The notes under the pieces: generated by a model
The model's database searches: none
What the model saw: only the letters and a program-made list of their open reading frames with translations
Told to the model about the DNA's origin: nothing
Made by a program: the position numbers and the translations under genes
In this document: positions 63,416-64,000 of the stretch, piece by piece
Layout of the letters: every line of letters starts with the position of its first letter
How positions within the stretch are numbered: the first letter of the stretch is position 1
From: CBDCFL01 sp965216135
Lineage (GTDB): Bacteria > Pseudomonadota > Alphaproteobacteria > Rhodobacterales > Rhodobacteraceae
NCBI GenBank assembly: GCA_965216135.1
Contig: CBDCFL010000024.1
Span: 620,001 to 684,000, forward strand
DNA length: 64,000 nucleotides
Reading direction: 5' to 3'

Positions 63416-64000
63416 TACCAACGGCATCAATTTCTGACTCTGTGGGGATTCCCAAATCGGTTTTGATCTGATTCAAGGTTGGCAAAGGAGGATCGCCATG
63501 CCAGCCAGTGTTCCGCTTCGTCGCGACTTTGATGCCCGCCACCTTCGTAAACTCGCCAGCCGTTGCAAGGATGCCCGGCAGAGCCGCCGTCTGTTGTCTC
63601 TTGCGGCAGTCTACGATGGCATGCGCCGTGGAGAGGCCGCAAGGATCGGTGGGATGGATCGCCAAACCCTGCGGGACTGGGTTCACCGGTTCAACGAAGA
63701 GGGACCGGATGGCCTCACCAACCGCAAGGGCGCGGGCCGGACGCGCTACCTGAGCGATGTCCAGATGAAAGAACTTGGCGAGATTGTCGAGACCGGCCCC
63801 GACCCGGCGGTGGACGGGGTTGTCCGCTGGCGGCGGATCGACCTGAAGCGGGTGATCGAGGCGCGCTTTGGCGTCATCTATTCCGAGCGCGGGATATCCA
63901 GACTGCTTGGCGAACTGGGCTTTGCCCATATCAGCGCCCGCCCGCAGCATCCCAGGCAGGATAAGCGGATCATCGAGGCGTTTAAAAAAAACTTCGCCGA
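63416..64000 (+). mobile_element. IS630-family element, type B, copy 3, cut by the window edge
   Basis: Left end TACCAACGGCATC preceded by TTA (63413-63415). Its GANTC leader is at 63436-63474. The right end lies outside the window. Confidence 0.9.
63498..64000 (+). CDS. IS630-family transposase, type B, copy 3 (partial)
   Basis: The N-terminal 167 residues are present, almost identical to those at 7877 and with the same AAAGGAGG ribosome site. The A run at the end has eight A as in the intact copy, so the frame is open to the window edge. The DDE core is not in view. Confidence 0.9.
   Translation, partial: MPASVPLRRDFDARHLRKLASRCKDARQSRRLLSLAAVYDGMRRGEAARIGGMDRQTLRDWVHRFNEEGPDGLTNRKGAGRTRYLSDVQMKELGEIVETGPDPAVDGVVRWRRIDLKRVIEARFGVIYSERGISRLLGELGFAHISARPQHPRQDKRIIEAFKKNFA

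Noticed and set aside
1..64000. tRNA, rRNA or riboswitch genes
   Set aside because: None of the intergenic stretches examined by eye showed a cloverleaf, rRNA-like or known riboswitch pattern; a covariance-model search would be decisive.

Overview
The window looks like a chromosomal segment of an alphaproteobacterium, most likely Rhodobacterales (Rhodobacteraceae). The reasons are a sorbitol/mannitol (smo/mtl) operon, an iol operon beside an inositol-type ABC importer, a coxMNOP-like oxidase cluster, moderate-to-high GC, and GANTC (CcrM-type) sites in insertion-sequence leaders. The assignment is inferred from gene content only. The genome appears to be in a phase of insertion-sequence (IS) expansion and gene decay: at least fourteen IS copies or fragments from about seven families, several nested, and more than a dozen broken genes.

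Layout. 1-9300 is an IS pile-up: an ISNCY-type remnant, an IS21 element interrupted by an IS1182-type element, an IS1182 remnant, an IS630 type A copy, and an IS1380 remnant split by an IS630 type B copy. 8957-13304 holds gene remnants: an HhH protein, a phage terminase, a metallophosphoesterase, and exonuclease I split by an IS1182-type element with CTAG duplications. 13449-20158 is a decayed polyol operon in which only one permease and the sugar-alcohol dehydrogenase are intact. 20239-24180 is a collapsed glycogen/glucose-phosphate cluster (glgP, glgB fused by deletion to pgm, then a pgi scrap). 24247-33291 holds a conserved unknown gene, an IS630B copy, an intact CUT1 ABC importer, a glycerophosphodiesterase and an inositol-monophosphatase-like enzyme. 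33620-37028 holds two IS630A copies, the second splitting a MetE-like gene. 37490-51344 is an intact inositol locus: CUT2 importer, LacI regulator, iolE, two Gfo/Idh/MocA dehydrogenases, then iolD, a PhyH-type oxygenase, iolC, iolB, an iolJ-type aldolase and iolG. 51371-58519 is a cytochrome c oxidase locus with two subunit III genes, Sco, PCuAC and a cytochrome c. 58666-62801 is a partly broken sugar locus, followed by a second IS21 and a third IS630B copy running off the end.

How it works together. The intact metabolic core is inositol use. The CUT2 importer would bring in inositol, and the CUT1 importer with GDPD and IMPase could supply inositol from glycerophosphoinositol (inference). IolG, IolE, IolD, IolB, IolC and IolJ would then carry it to central metabolism. 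A shared palindromic LacI-type operator core (TTGCAACCGGTTGCAA) occurs in both divergent promoter regions of the locus. Polyol and glycogen metabolism are being lost by frameshift, deletion and IS insertion.

The most unusual signal is in the mobile elements. Three distinct IS630-type elements and an unrelated IS5-type element carry GGGATTCCC, 15 nt, then TGAYTCA just upstream of the transposase start. Both boxes contain GANTC, the CcrM methylation site, and the three IS630 types add a third GANTC 10-13 nt further out. This suggests cell-cycle methylation control of transposition, analogous to Dam control of IS10 and IS50.
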